Shown: piece by piece, positions 9,181 to 17,662 of the stretch | Position numbering within the stretch: the first letter of the stretch is position 1 | How the letters are laid out: the number at the start of each line of letters is the position of its first letter | From: Bacteroidota bacterium | GTDB lineage: Bacteria; Bacteroidota; Bacteroidia; Bacteroidales; UBA4417 | Reading direction: 5' to 3' | Assembly: GCA_013376995.1 (NCBI GenBank) | Contig: JACAAZ010000011.1 | Span: 69,332 to 133,331 of the forward strand | DNA length: 64,000 bases | The notes under the pieces: model-generated | What the model saw: the letters and a program-made list of their open reading frames with translations, nothing else | Database searches by the model: none | What the model was told of the DNA's origin: nothing | Made by a program: the position numbers and the translations under genes

Positions 9181-10743
9181 TTACGATTTATTGATCAGTG
9201 CTATTGCCTTTGCACAATTAACGCCATCCATGGCTGAAGAGACAATGCCCCCGGCATAACCGGCACCTTCTCCGCACGGGAAAAGGCGTTTTATCTGAAG
9301 TTGCTCAAATGTATCGGGATCTCTCGGAATGCGGATGGGTGAAGAAGTTCTTGACTCAGTTCCAAGAATGACAGCTTCATTGCTAAGGTATCCTTTCATT
9401 TGTTTATCGAACATCACAAAAGCCTGCTGAAGTCTTCCTGCAACAAGGGGTGGCAAAAGTTCATGCAGAGCCGATGTGCGTAAACCAGGGAAATAGGAAC
9501 TCACTGGAAGGGATGAAGATACCCGCCCTTCAACAAAATCTGTAATTCTTTGGGCGGGAGCTGTTTGTGTCATCCCGCCGGCTCTCCAGCAAGCATCTTC
9601 TATCCTTCGCTGAAACTCAAGTCCTGCAAAAGGTCCAAACTCATTCAGGTGGGCAAAGTCAGCAGGCTCTATGGCTACTACAATGCCGGAATTTGCATAG
9701 GGTGAATTCCGCTTGCTGTTGCTCATTCCATTAACAACAAGCTGCCCGGTCTCGGTGGCAGACGGAACTATGATTCCGCCGGGGCACATGCAGAAAGAAA
9801 ATACCCCTCTTCCTTCAACTTGTTTGACAAGGCTGTAACTAGCTGCCGGAAGGTAGGGATCACGGGGTGCATGGTGATATTGGATGGAATCAATGAGTTC
9901 CTGGGGATGTTCAGCTCTTACACCTAATGCGAAACTTTTTGCTTCCAACCCGACAGCGTGACGATCAAGTATTTCGTATACATCCTTTGCAGAATGGCCG
10001 GTTGCGATTATTACAGCAATTCCTTCGAAGGCATTTCCTGACTTGTCAATCACCCCGGTAGTTTTCCCTTTATGGATAATCAGATCATGAACCCTGTGAT
10101 TGAAATGAATTTCACCACCGGCATCAATTATGCTCTGCCTCATTGATTGTATGATGGCCGGCAGCTTATCTGTTCCGATGTGGGGATGGCTGTCGATGAG
10201 GATGTCAGGATCTGCTCCGTGTGAAACCAGTATTGATAATATCTCCTGTACACTTCCCCTTTTTGTGGAGCGTGTATAAAGTTTACCATCCGAATAAGTT
10301 CCGGCTCCTCCTTCGCCAAAACAATAGTTGGAATCCGGATTCACAATATGCTCGCGATTGAGGCGGGCAATGTCAAACTTTCGCGCCTTAACATCCTTTC
10401 CTCGTTCCAGTATGATTGGCCTTAAATTATTCTGGATTAATGTTAGCGCTGCAAATAATCCCGCCGGGCCTGCACCGACTATGATTACAGGAGCTTTCCT
10501 GCTGACATCAGGGTAGTTCTTGATGAAAGAAGGCGAAACTTCAGGCCCTTTTTCATCAATGAACAATTCTGCCTTTACCCGGATCTTGACTTTTTGGGTC
10601 CTTGCATCGATAGACCTCTGGATTGGATTTATCGTCCGGATCTTTCCAACTGGGATATGCAGGAAATGAGCGAATGCCCCTCTCCACGAAGAGCGGTCAG
10701 CCGCCTGTTTCGGCGTCATCCATATTTCTGCTTCACGACGCAT
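9181..10743 (-). CDS. FAD-dependent oxidoreductase (COG2509-type dehydrogenase)
   Basis: 520 residues. A short N-terminal domain (about 1-85) precedes a Rossmann FAD site PVIIVGAGPAGLFAALTL, then ERGKDVKARKFD. Further features: NYCFGEGGAGTYSDGKL, a second glycine-rich nucleotide contact IIATGHSAKDVYEIL, a Cys-containing loop SFCMCPGGIIVPSATE, and the closing FAD motif FPCGEGAGYAGGIVSSAMDG. This order is that of the uncharacterised FAD-dependent dehydrogenases related to thiazole-synthesis and halogenase-like flavoproteins. Substrate unknown. It is isolated: 215 bp of plain sequence separate it from the upstream-coordinate gene, and a repeat array lies on the other side. Confidence 0.85.
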   Translation of the reverse strand: MRREAEIWMTPKQAADRSSWRGAFAHFLHIPVGKIRTINPIQRSIDARTQKVKIRVKAELFIDEKGPEVSPSFIKNYPDVSRKAPVIIVGAGPAGLFAALTLIQNNLRPIILERGKDVKARKFDIARLNREHIVNPDSNYCFGEGGAGTYSDGKLYTRSTKRGSVQEILSILVSHGADPDILIDSHPHIGTDKLPAIIQSMRQSIIDAGGEIHFNHRVHDLIIHKGKTTGVIDKSGNAFEGIAVIIATGHSAKDVYEILDRHAVGLEAKSFALGVRAEHPQELIDSIQYHHAPRDPYLPAASYSLVKQVEGRGVFSFCMCPGGIIVPSATETGQLVVNGMSNSKRNSPYANSGIVVAIEPADFAHLNEFGPFAGLEFQRRIEDACWRAGGMTQTAPAQRITDFVEGRVSSSLPVSSYFPGLRTSALHELLPPLVAGRLQQAFVMFDKQMKGYLSNEAVILGTESRTSSPIRIPRDPDTFEQLQIKRLFPCGEGAGYAGGIVSSAMDGVNCAKAIALINKS

Positions 10744-10870
10744 AGACTTATTTTTCTGGCCGTGAAATTAGGGTTTCTGATGATATCCGGGACAGATTGA
10801 TCAAAGATTTAGGCTATGAAGGACTTAAATGTGTGATTGTTTTTAGGAAAGGGGGACAGGGGGGCAAGAC

Positions 10871-11066
10871 AAAAGATAAAAGTCAAAAGATAAAAGACAA
10901 AAGATAATAGACAAAAGATAAAAGACAAAAGATAAAAGTCAAAAGATAAAAGACAAAAGATAAAAGACAAAAGATAAAAGACAAAAGACAAAAGATAAAA
11001 GACAAAAGATAAAAGATAAAAGATAACATATTACAGACAAAAGTTACAAGATAAAAGATACAAGAT
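10871..11066. repeat. Heptamer array, AAAAGNN family (28 units)
   Basis: Twenty-eight consecutive 7-base words in unbroken register, nearly all AAAAGAC, AAAAGAT or AAAAGTC, with a few drifted words near the right end (AACATAT, TACAGAC, ACAAGAT). The ORFs reported here (10809-10991, 10883-11269) are low-complexity translations of the array and not genes. Together with the AACGCCGAACC elements it fills the 464-bp gap between the FAD oxidoreductase and porT. Confidence 0.93.
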
Positions 11067-11148
11067 GAGAATCTGAAGACTGAAGTGAGTAATGATAAAT
11101 GAATAAGATATCCGCCAGTTGGAGGATGAAAATGGATTCCTTGTGAAG

Positions 11149-11203
11149 AAACGCCGAACCCTTTAAACGCCGATCCGCCAGCTGGCGGACAAACGCCGAA
11201 CCT
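11149..11203. repeat. AACGCCGAACC elements around a 16-bp palindrome
   Basis: AACGCCGAACC occurs at 11149 and 11192, with the shorter AACGCCGATCC between them. In the middle is the perfect palindrome TCCGCCAGCTGGCGGA (11174-11189). A degenerate copy (TCCGCCAGTTGGAGGA) lies at 11111. The block ends 5 bp before the porT stop codon. Related copies occur near 26337 and 40581. Confidence 0.85.
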
Positions 11204-11207
11204 CTGT

Positions 11208-12020
11208 TTAGTCGCCTTCGAAAGTGAAATTAATCTGGAATATTTTGGATTGCATACTGGAAATAGCATCCGTATAAATAGTATGATCTCGCTTGATTAA
11301 ATCAAGGATTCCATACGACATAACTACTTCAGTGCCGAATTTAAAATAGGCTGTGTAAAAGTCGAAACCTACACCTAAGTGGGCATAAACATCGTTTCTG
11401 TCAATGAAAACATGAACTATGTTGCTGTCCTCTTTCTTTTTCGCATTCGATGCCAGGTCGAGGGCGTATTTGGCCCCAACGAGCACATATGGTCGAGTGT
11501 TGTTAATGCGGCTTCCCTTAAATTTGAAAGAAAGCGGGAATTCAACGAAAGTACTTTGGATATTCTTTTTGGCAACCAATAACTGCGGTGCTGCTGTACC
11601 AGAGAATGCCTGGATATTATAAATAAGATCCCTTTCGCCAAAGGTTAATGAAGGTGTGAATCGAATATTGAAATACTGCCACAACTTCATATCTGCAATG
11701 ATGCCAATCACGAATCCATAGGTAGGATTCGACTCAATTCCGAATAAATTTGCAGAATCGAGGTTTAGATCAGGCACTGCATCTTTTCCTTCGCTCCCAA
11801 AAACCGTATTGTAATACATCCTCTTCTGAAAGCCCGGGTTCGTTTTCAGGCTAAAAAACATCCGGTTTACACCCAACTGGAATCCAAAATGATATGGAAC
11901 CTGGTCTGCATTTCGCAGGTTCAGGCTTTTGACACGCTGTGCAAATACATTGCTGCTTAGTGCAACAAGGATAATAAGTATGAAGAGGATTTTAATGCGG
12001 TTCAAAAGATGTAATTTCAT
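11208..12020 (-). CDS. porT: PorT-family outer-membrane protein of type IX secretion
   Basis: 270 residues with a signal peptide ending near VFAQRV. The N-terminal mature part YHFGFQLGVNRMFFSL and the later FVEFPLSFKFKG and RPYVLVGAKYALDLA are characteristic of PorT/SprT-like beta-barrels, which assist assembly of the type IX secretion system. It lies directly downstream of ubiE/menG on the same strand (88 bp), an arrangement I recall from other Bacteroidota. The window also encodes a protein with a type IX sorting domain (53.5 kb), which makes the assignment coherent. A general PorT-like barrel of other function remains possible. Confidence 0.82.
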   Translation of the reverse strand: MKLHLLNRIKILFILIILVALSSNVFAQRVKSLNLRNADQVPYHFGFQLGVNRMFFSLKTNPGFQKRMYYNTVFGSEGKDAVPDLNLDSANLFGIESNPTYGFVIGIIADMKLWQYFNIRFTPSLTFGERDLIYNIQAFSGTAAPQLLVAKKNIQSTFVEFPLSFKFKGSRINNTRPYVLVGAKYALDLASNAKKKEDSNIVHVFIDRNDVYAHLGVGFDFYTAYFKFGTEVVMSYGILDLIKRDHTIYTDAISSMQSKIFQINFTFEGD

Positions 12021-12108
12021 TTATTTTGAAAACGAACTCAAATTCACTTTAGTATATCAGCCGGCCTTTGGTAATGCAGAAAGCTACTAGATTAGCAAGG
12101 TAAACTTA

Positions 12109-12828
12109 TCATTTATTGCCGATATACAGCATGGTAATCCCAAAAGTAAGCTTCATGTATTTTACATCCTTGAAACCGGATCGCTTCATGATTTCAAGGA
12201 ATTCATCAGCCTGTGGAAAGACATTTACAGATTCAGGCAAATATGTATAAGCTGAACTGTGTTTTGAAACCAACCTTCCAATCAGCGGTAAGATAAACCT
12301 GAAATACATGGAATAAAACTGTTTAACCGGAAAGGCAGTTGGTTTGGAGAATTCCAGGATAAAAGCCTTGGATCCTGGTTTTAGTACCCTGTTCATCTCT
12401 GAAAGCCCCTTGGGCAGGTTCTCATAATTCCTTACTCCAAAAGCAACCATGGCTGCATCAAAGGTTGCAGTTTCAAAAGGTAGGTTTTCCGAATCTGCCT
12501 GAAGGAGAGTTATGCGATCATAGAGTCCTAGTTTTTTTACTTTTTCTCTTCCAACGGACAGCATTTCACCTGAGATATCGGTACCGGTTACCTGTGCAGG
12601 GTTAAGTTTGATGGCTTCAATTGCAAGATCGGCTGTTCCGGTGGCAAGATCCAGGATGTGCTGGGGCTTTTCTTCAGCCATCAGTTTTACCAGTTTTTTT
12701 CTCCAGCCTTTATCAATTCCCAGGGATAAAAAATGGTTCAGGAAATCGTATCTACCGGCAATGCTGTCGAACATGCCTTTCACTTGTTCTTTTCGACCTG
12801 GCGCCTGTTGAATGGGAGGTTTATTCAT
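12109..12828 (-). CDS. ubiE: Demethylmenaquinone/ubiquinone methyltransferase
   Basis: 239 residues. Family motifs are MFDSIAGRYDFLNHFLSLG near the N-terminus, the SAM-binding LDLATGTADLAIEA, and VAFGVRNYENLPKGLSEM-RVLKPG followed by LEFSKP. It performs the last C-methylation of menaquinone, the respiratory quinone of Bacteroidota, so menG is the functionally apt name. Its ATG overlaps the stop of the upstream DUF169 gene (ATGA), implying coupled translation, and porT follows. Assignment is secure on motifs and length. Confidence 0.95.
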   Translation of the reverse strand: MNKPPIQQAPGRKEQVKGMFDSIAGRYDFLNHFLSLGIDKGWRKKLVKLMAEEKPQHILDLATGTADLAIEAIKLNPAQVTGTDISGEMLSVGREKVKKLGLYDRITLLQADSENLPFETATFDAAMVAFGVRNYENLPKGLSEMNRVLKPGSKAFILEFSKPTAFPVKQFYSMYFRFILPLIGRLVSKHSSAYTYLPESVNVFPQADEFLEIMKRSGFKDVKYMKLTFGITMLYIGNK

Positions 12829-13574
12829 GATTGGGTTATACGGTTTTGAACTTTCACCCAGCTTTCAGTAATCAGGAAACTTTCTTCCATATTGCTGATC
12901 ATTTGTGTGAAGCGTTTCATCGGAACAGCAAATGATAATTCATTGGCGCCAACAGAAGGCCGGGCTGAAACATCGAACATGCCCAAAATAGCTGAAGGTT
13001 TTTCTTTTTGATTTTCAAAAAACGGGACCTGGAAGACAGTCATGCATCCGGCACCCATCGGACAAATAACACCGTTTGAACTTTCATCTTCGTAATTGGC
13101 CAGGGTGAACAAGCCTGAAAGTACATCAGGAGTTGCCAGGAAAATAACTGCAAAAGGCTCTTCGTTACTTTCCAGTAAATCCCAGCGTTTTATTGCAAGG
13201 AATTTACCCGGGGCTTCAAATGGTGGGTAGTTCTTGAGCCATTTTTCAACCAATTCGGGTGATTTCTTATAGCGTTCTCCTTCTAAAGTCTCGTTTCCAT
13301 AGGAAAGGAAATATTCAAACCCGGGCCTGAGTTTTTGGCTGAAACCGCAATACCGGTTTCCACCACCACAGGCAATTGAACCTTTGCCAAAACAAATAGC
13401 TTTTCCTTCCCTGGCTTTGTTCATCTGCGCAATCATGCAATGCTGGCCTTTCTCAGGGAAAACCTGTTCCATGCCATCAGGGGTGTCAGTATACCAAACT
13501 GCCAGTGGAAGTTCAACTCCCGGGAAAAAATGAGCCCATTTTTCAGTAAATTCTTCAACCAGTTTTAATTCCAT
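12825..13574 (-). CDS. DUF169 family protein
   Basis: 249 residues. It has the cysteine/glycine-rich signature ICFGKGSIACGGGNRYCGF, a later VICPMGAGCMTVF and the closing FAVPMKRF, which match DUF169. The several conserved cysteines suggest metal or redox-cofactor binding, but the function of the family is not established as far as I know. It overlaps ubiE by 4 bp and follows the heptose kinase gene by 11 bp, so the order kinase, DUF169, ubiE, porT is probably one operon. A link to quinone methylation is only suggested by the overlap. Confidence 0.85.
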   Translation of the reverse strand: MELKLVEEFTEKWAHFFPGVELPLAVWYTDTPDGMEQVFPEKGQHCMIAQMNKAREGKAICFGKGSIACGGGNRYCGFSQKLRPGFEYFLSYGNETLEGERYKKSPELVEKWLKNYPPFEAPGKFLAIKRWDLLESNEEPFAVIFLATPDVLSGLFTLANYEDESSNGVICPMGAGCMTVFQVPFFENQKEKPSAILGMFDVSARPSVGANELSFAVPMKRFTQMISNMEESFLITESWVKVQNRITQS

Positions 13575-13585
13575 AAGAGGGAGGT

Positions 13586-14608
13586 TCAGGATGGATCAAC
13601 AAGTAGTTTAATAGCTTCTGAAAGTAATTCTGATTTCTTAACTGGGACAACTCCCACATATTCGCATACAAGTCCACCGGCTAAGTTGGAAAGACAGGCG
13701 AGGCGGTCAAGAGATTGTTCAGTGGCTATACAAAGTGCTGCTACACTGATCACAGTATCTCCGGCCCCTGAAACATCAGCAATGTTCCTGACATGGGCTT
13801 TCAGGATGCAGGAATTCCTGGAATTGTGGATTTGCTGGCTAACATATACGCCTTCATCCGACAAGGTAATCATGATAGTTTCAGCTTTCAGTAGTTCATG
13901 GAGTTTGTCAGCGGCTCTATCCAAACTGACTTCAGACCTGGGGTCAACCTCTATTTTCAGTCCTTCCCGGATCTCTTTCAGGTTGGGTTTGAACAAGCTT
14001 ACGGATTGGTAGGTGAAAAAGTTTTCGCGTTTCGGGTCAACTACTACCGGGATACCTGACAGGTTTGCTTCATGGATGATCCCGCCTATTACCGCTTCTG
14101 TAAGAACTCCTTTATTGTAGTCCTGGAGGATTACAACTGAGGGTTTAAGCTGTTTCAGGCCTGAGCGGATTATGTCAAGCAGCTGTACTTCTTCCGATTG
14201 CGATAAATCTTCAACTGTTTCATGGTCGACACGCAGCATCTGAACTTTATTGCCAATGATCCTGTATTTCGTTGTAGTGATACGGTCGTGGGACTTTATG
14301 ATCCCGGAACTGCTTATTCCTTCCTTATCAAGGAGTTCAATAAGTTCTTTCCCCTGGTTATCATCTCCGATAATGGAGTATAATAAAGGTTCTGCACCCA
14401 GGGCTTTTATATTGAGAGCCACATTGGCTGCGCCTCCGAGAAGATCTTCCTTTTGACGCAGGGCTACAACAGGCACGGGGGCTTCGGGTGAAATACGATC
14501 GACAATCCCTTTGAGGTAGGTATCGATCATCACATCCCCGACGATCATAATCTTCAGGCTTTCAAATGAACCGAATAACTGTTGGATTTGTCCTGCAGAT
14601 GAAAACAT
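13586..14608 (-). CDS. hldE: D-glycero-beta-D-manno-heptose-7-phosphate kinase (HldE N-terminal domain type)
   Basis: PfkB-family kinase corresponding to the first domain of HldE/RfaE; no adenylyltransferase domain is present, so this is the split form. Motifs: KIMIVGDVMIDTYLKG, VDRISPEAPVPVV, LLGGAANVALNIKALGAEP, DPKRENFF, and ADVSGAGDTVISVAAL with the catalytic Asp. It phosphorylates heptose 7-phosphate at C1 for ADP-heptose, the donor of LPS heptosyltransferases. The listed ORF begins at 14656; I prefer the ATG at 14608 (MFSSAGQIQQ) because relatives start about 18 residues before the first strand. It heads the unit with DUF169, ubiE and porT. Confidence 0.9.
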   Translation of the reverse strand: MFSSAGQIQQLFGSFESLKIMIVGDVMIDTYLKGIVDRISPEAPVPVVALRQKEDLLGGAANVALNIKALGAEPLLYSIIGDDNQGKELIELLDKEGISSSGIIKSHDRITTTKYRIIGNKVQMLRVDHETVEDLSQSEEVQLLDIIRSGLKQLKPSVVILQDYNKGVLTEAVIGGIIHEANLSGIPVVVDPKRENFFTYQSVSLFKPNLKEIREGLKIEVDPRSEVSLDRAADKLHELLKAETIMITLSDEGVYVSQQIHNSRNSCILKAHVRNIADVSGAGDTVISVAALCIATEQSLDRLACLSNLAGGLVCEYVGVVPVKKSELLSEAIKLLVDPS

Positions 14609-14941
14609 ATTTGAAAATATTATTTGACCTTGTATCGGCAGTTGACTGGAAAACAAGTGTCACACTGCCATCAGCTTCATTGTATTACTCAAGTAACTTT
14701 ACAGCAAAAGTAGTGATAATGGTTAATAGTTGGAGATAGGATGAATTTCCCAATATTATCTTCACATAACTAATTTAATGAGAATAGTGAAGGTTTTACA
14801 TCCTGCACGAATAAAGAGTCAGGTAACATATGGATACTTCTTTCCTTCTTATAAAGGAAACCGCATTCAACAGGAAAGTAATTCTAAGAACCAGGAGCCG
14901 GGAAAATCTCAACCTTCTGGAGCCCGTGGAAAAAGATTCAA

Positions 14942-16144
14942 CTATTTGAGCTTCGAAAGCGCTTCCTTGATTCTTCGAATGGCTTCGCGCAGGTTATCTT
15001 CAGAGGTGGCATAGGAAATCCTTATGCAATCAGGAGAGCCGAAAGCAACACCGGGTACTATTGCCACATAAGCAGTGTCAAGAATATAGTCGCATAAATC
15101 TGAACCTGAGAGGATAACCCTGTTCCCGTCCGATTTCCCGTAGTATTGAGATACCTCTGGGAAAAGATAGAAAGCGCCATCAGGTGTATTGGTTTTAATA
15201 CCAGGAATATCTTTCATTAGAGCCAGGGCAAGGTCCCGACGATAAAGGAAAGCCTGGACCATATGCTGGATATCTGCACTCTCACCTGGGATTGTGTCAA
15301 TAGCTGTAATTGCTGCGCGTTGAGTTATAGAGCAGGTTCCGGAGGTTATCTGTCCCTGCAGTTTATCGCAGGCTTTTGCAATTTCAATCCTGGCAGCCAT
15401 ATAACCAAGCCGCCATCCCGTCATGGCAAAGCCTTTACTCACACCATTGACAATGATGACCCTGTCGCGAACATTTTCAAATTGTGCAATGCTTTCATGA
15501 TGCCCAAGGAAATTGATATGCTCATAAATCTCATCAGAAATGATGAATACATGAGGGTATTTAGCCAAAACATCAGCAATTGCTTGTAGTTCATCTTTCT
15601 GGTAGACAGTTCCTGTCGGATTGCAAGGGCTGGAAAAAAGGAAAATCTTTGTCTTTGGAGTGATTGCAGCTTCTATTTGTGCCGGAGTTACCTTGAAATC
15701 CTGGTCAATCCTTGCATCAATATAAACCCCTTTGGCACCGGCAAGTTTGATGATCTCCTTGTAGGAAACCCAGAAAGGGGCGGGTATCAGAATTTCATCG
15801 CCGGGGTTGGCCAGGCATAGGATGGCATTAGCCAGTGATTGCTTAGCACCCGCAGAAACTACAATCTGTTCCGGGCTAAACGTAAGATTATTATCTCTTT
15901 TGAGCTTCTTTGAGATTGCTTCCCTCAATTCAGGATAACCCGGAACCGGAGGATAATGAGTGTAATTCTCATCAATTGCTTTTTTGGCTGCTTGTTTAAT
16001 ATGTTCCGGAGTGTTGAAATCCGGTTCGCCAATACTAAGGTTGATAACATCAAAACCCTGGGCACGTAATTCACGGCTGCGACGGGTCATAGCCAGTGTT
16101 TCCGATTCTGCCAACTCATTGATCCTGTCAGACAAAAAATTCAT
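14942..16144 (-). CDS. PLP-dependent aminotransferase class I (AspC/AspB type)
   Basis: 400 residues. Fold-type I aminotransferase of the I-gamma group: INLSIGEPDFNTPEHIK, PGYPELREAISKKL, SSPCNPTGTVY, the PLP lysine in NGVSKGFAMTGWRLGYMA, and the substrate-carboxylate Arg in CIRISYA. Most likely an aspartate:2-oxoglutarate or broad aromatic aminotransferase. It lies 1.5 kb from the homogentisate genes and could supply 4-hydroxyphenylpyruvate from tyrosine, but it is on the other strand and the link is inference. No adjoining gene on its strand shares an obvious transcript. Confidence 0.9.
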   Translation of the reverse strand: MNFLSDRINELAESETLAMTRRSRELRAQGFDVINLSIGEPDFNTPEHIKQAAKKAIDENYTHYPPVPGYPELREAISKKLKRDNNLTFSPEQIVVSAGAKQSLANAILCLANPGDEILIPAPFWVSYKEIIKLAGAKGVYIDARIDQDFKVTPAQIEAAITPKTKIFLFSSPCNPTGTVYQKDELQAIADVLAKYPHVFIISDEIYEHINFLGHHESIAQFENVRDRVIIVNGVSKGFAMTGWRLGYMAARIEIAKACDKLQGQITSGTCSITQRAAITAIDTIPGESADIQHMVQAFLYRRDLALALMKDIPGIKTNTPDGAFYLFPEVSQYYGKSDGNRVILSGSDLCDYILDTAYVAIVPGVAFGSPDCIRISYATSEDNLREAIRRIKEALSKLK

Positions 16145-16220
16145 ATTTTTCAGGTATATGGATTGATTGCAGGCAAAGGTAGAAAAATAATGCTGTGCTG
16201 GAATTTGTGTTAAAAGAAAA

Positions 16221-16262
16221 TAAGTTATTTGTTATTTGGTTAACAGATATTCGGTTAATGGT
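16221..16262. repeat. Degenerate RGTTATN words
   Basis: AGTTATT, TGTTATT, TGGTTAA, CGGTTAA words at about seven-base spacing, with at least one register slip. They resemble the clearer arrays at 26411 and 62373 (reverse orientation in the former). Confidence 0.4.
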
Positions 16263-16302
16263 CAGATAAATAATGCTTTAGATAGAAGATTTATTCATTT
16301 AT

Positions 16303-16310
16303 TACTTTTG
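16303..16310 (+). promoter_or_regulatory. Possible promoter -7 element before the 174-aa membrane protein
   Basis: TACTTTTG fits TAnnTTTG; the -33 partner is poor (TTTA 22 nt upstream). It lies 52 bp before the ATG at 16363. Confidence 0.35.
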
Positions 16311-16362
16311 TCTCTGGTCCGTCTGTTAATTTTTCGACCTTTGTACTTCATAAAATAGTGAT

Positions 16363-16887
16363 ATGGCTGTAATTCTTGAAATCCTGAAATATATTCTTCC
16401 TTCACTGCTCGTATTAGCTACAGCATATTATTTGCTCAGAGAACTTTTTGCACGTGAAAAGAGCAGGGAAGTCCTTCAACTGAAAGTGGAAGCGCAAAAA
16501 GCAAGTTTGCCTGTCAGGATGCAAGCCTATGAGCGTTTGGTGTTGCTCCTGGAACGTATTCAACCTGCCGGGCTAATTCTCAGGACCAGTGCACCGGGAA
16601 TGAATGCTTCTTCGATGCATGCAGCCCTTATACAAGCTGTAAGGGATGAATACGATCATAATCTTTCCCAGCAATTGTATGTTTCGTCAGAGGCCTGGGA
16701 ACGCGTGAAAAACTCACGTGAGGAAGCTATCAAGATGATTAATTCAGCAGCCACCCTGGTTGCCCCTGAGGCTTCTGTCGCTGAATTGGCTCAGCATATC
16801 CTTGTTCAGGACATGGAGCAGGTACATGATATGACAAATCAAGCCATAGAGTTTCTCAAGCAAGAAGCCCGAAATAATTTCTTTTGA
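16363..16887 (+). CDS. Hypothetical N-terminally anchored membrane protein
   Basis: 174 residues. One transmembrane segment at about 8-27 (LKYILPSLLVLATAYYLLRE), then a soluble, mostly helical domain with a basic stretch RMQAYERLVLLLERIQP and an acidic/amphipathic helix YDHNLSQQLYVSSEAWERVKNSREEA. I believe this type of protein is common in Bacteroidota but know no function. The anchored domain is probably cytosolic, judged by the charges after the segment. A short hairpin lies downstream and the SRPBCC gene follows after about 200 bp, so co-transcription is doubtful. Confidence 0.75.
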   Translation: MAVILEILKYILPSLLVLATAYYLLRELFAREKSREVLQLKVEAQKASLPVRMQAYERLVLLLERIQPAGLILRTSAPGMNASSMHAALIQAVRDEYDHNLSQQLYVSSEAWERVKNSREEAIKMINSAATLVAPEASVAELAQHILVQDMEQVHDMTNQAIEFLKQEARNNFF

Positions 16888-16981
16888 GAGAACAAGTCTG
16901 ACGGCTTGTGGCTTCCCGGATAATCCTGCTATTCACCATCGCCAATCCTGCCCTGAAAGAAATCAGCGACATTGACGTTAG

Positions 16982-17000
16982 AAATGACGCCGTCATTTTT
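16982..17000 (+). terminator. Short terminator-like hairpin
   Basis: AAATGACG and CGTCATTT around a single C, followed by TT. The stem is compact with a minimal loop, so termination strength is uncertain. It lies about 95 bp after the 174-aa gene. Confidence 0.45.
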
Positions 17001-17095
17001 CACTTAACATGATAAAAGAATCTTCATCGAAATATTCTTTCAGCGAACCAATTTGCTAAATCCTTGTTTAATATTTGTTTACTAAAGATTAAACA

Positions 17096-17554
17096 ATGCA
17101 AAGATTGGAATTTACTACGTATGTTCCGGGTTCTCTTTCAGCCATCTGGGATTTCTTTTCATCACCGGCTAACCTTGGAAACATAACTCCTCCTGAAATG
17201 AGGTTTCAAATTACTTCCCCTGATCAGGATCAAATGTATGAGGGAATGGTTATCAGTTACCGAGTTTCTCCGATGCCGATGATGAGAATAAACTGGCTCA
17301 CGGAGATTACACATATCCGTGAGAATATACATTTTATTGATGAACAGCGAATAGGGCCTTATAATGTCTGGCATCATGAGCATCATTTCAAAGAAGTTGA
17401 TGGAGGTGTTGAAATGAAAGATATTCTGATCTATTCAGTTCCATTTGGAATACTCGGCAGACTTGTTGATGTGATCATGGTCCGAAATAAGGTAAAGGCG
17501 ATTTTCAGCTTTCGCGAACAACGCATCCGGGAGCTATTTCCTTCATCAAAATAA
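17096..17554 (+). CDS. SRPBCC-fold ligand-binding protein
   Basis: 152 residues. The pattern RLEFTTYVPGSLSAIWDFFS at the start, ITPPEMRFQI, a central WLTEITHI strand and YSVPFGILGRLVDVIMVRNK near the end match the START/polyketide-cyclase-like SRPBCC proteins of about 150 residues that resemble cell-division inhibitors or SufA-linked ligand binders. A hydrophobic pocket protein is expected; ligand unknown. It is the gene before hmgA on the same strand with a 108-bp gap, so a role in aromatic catabolism is possible but unproven. Confidence 0.8.
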   Translation: MQRLEFTTYVPGSLSAIWDFFSSPANLGNITPPEMRFQITSPDQDQMYEGMVISYRVSPMPMMRINWLTEITHIRENIHFIDEQRIGPYNVWHHEHHFKEVDGGVEMKDILIYSVPFGILGRLVDVIMVRNKVKAIFSFREQRIRELFPSSK

Positions 17555-17662
17555 AAGTGTGCTGGAGCCTATTATTTTATTGAACAATCACATGATTTTC
17601 TGTGTTTTTTTTATCTTTATATTTCTTTCTTCCAGGGTGATAAACGATATTAATAAGTTAGC

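Noticed and set aside
10809-11269. Two ORFs with FYLLSFIFCLLSF-type translations
   Set aside because: They are translations of the AAAAGNN array; the heptad pattern is a product of the 7-base period read in three frames.
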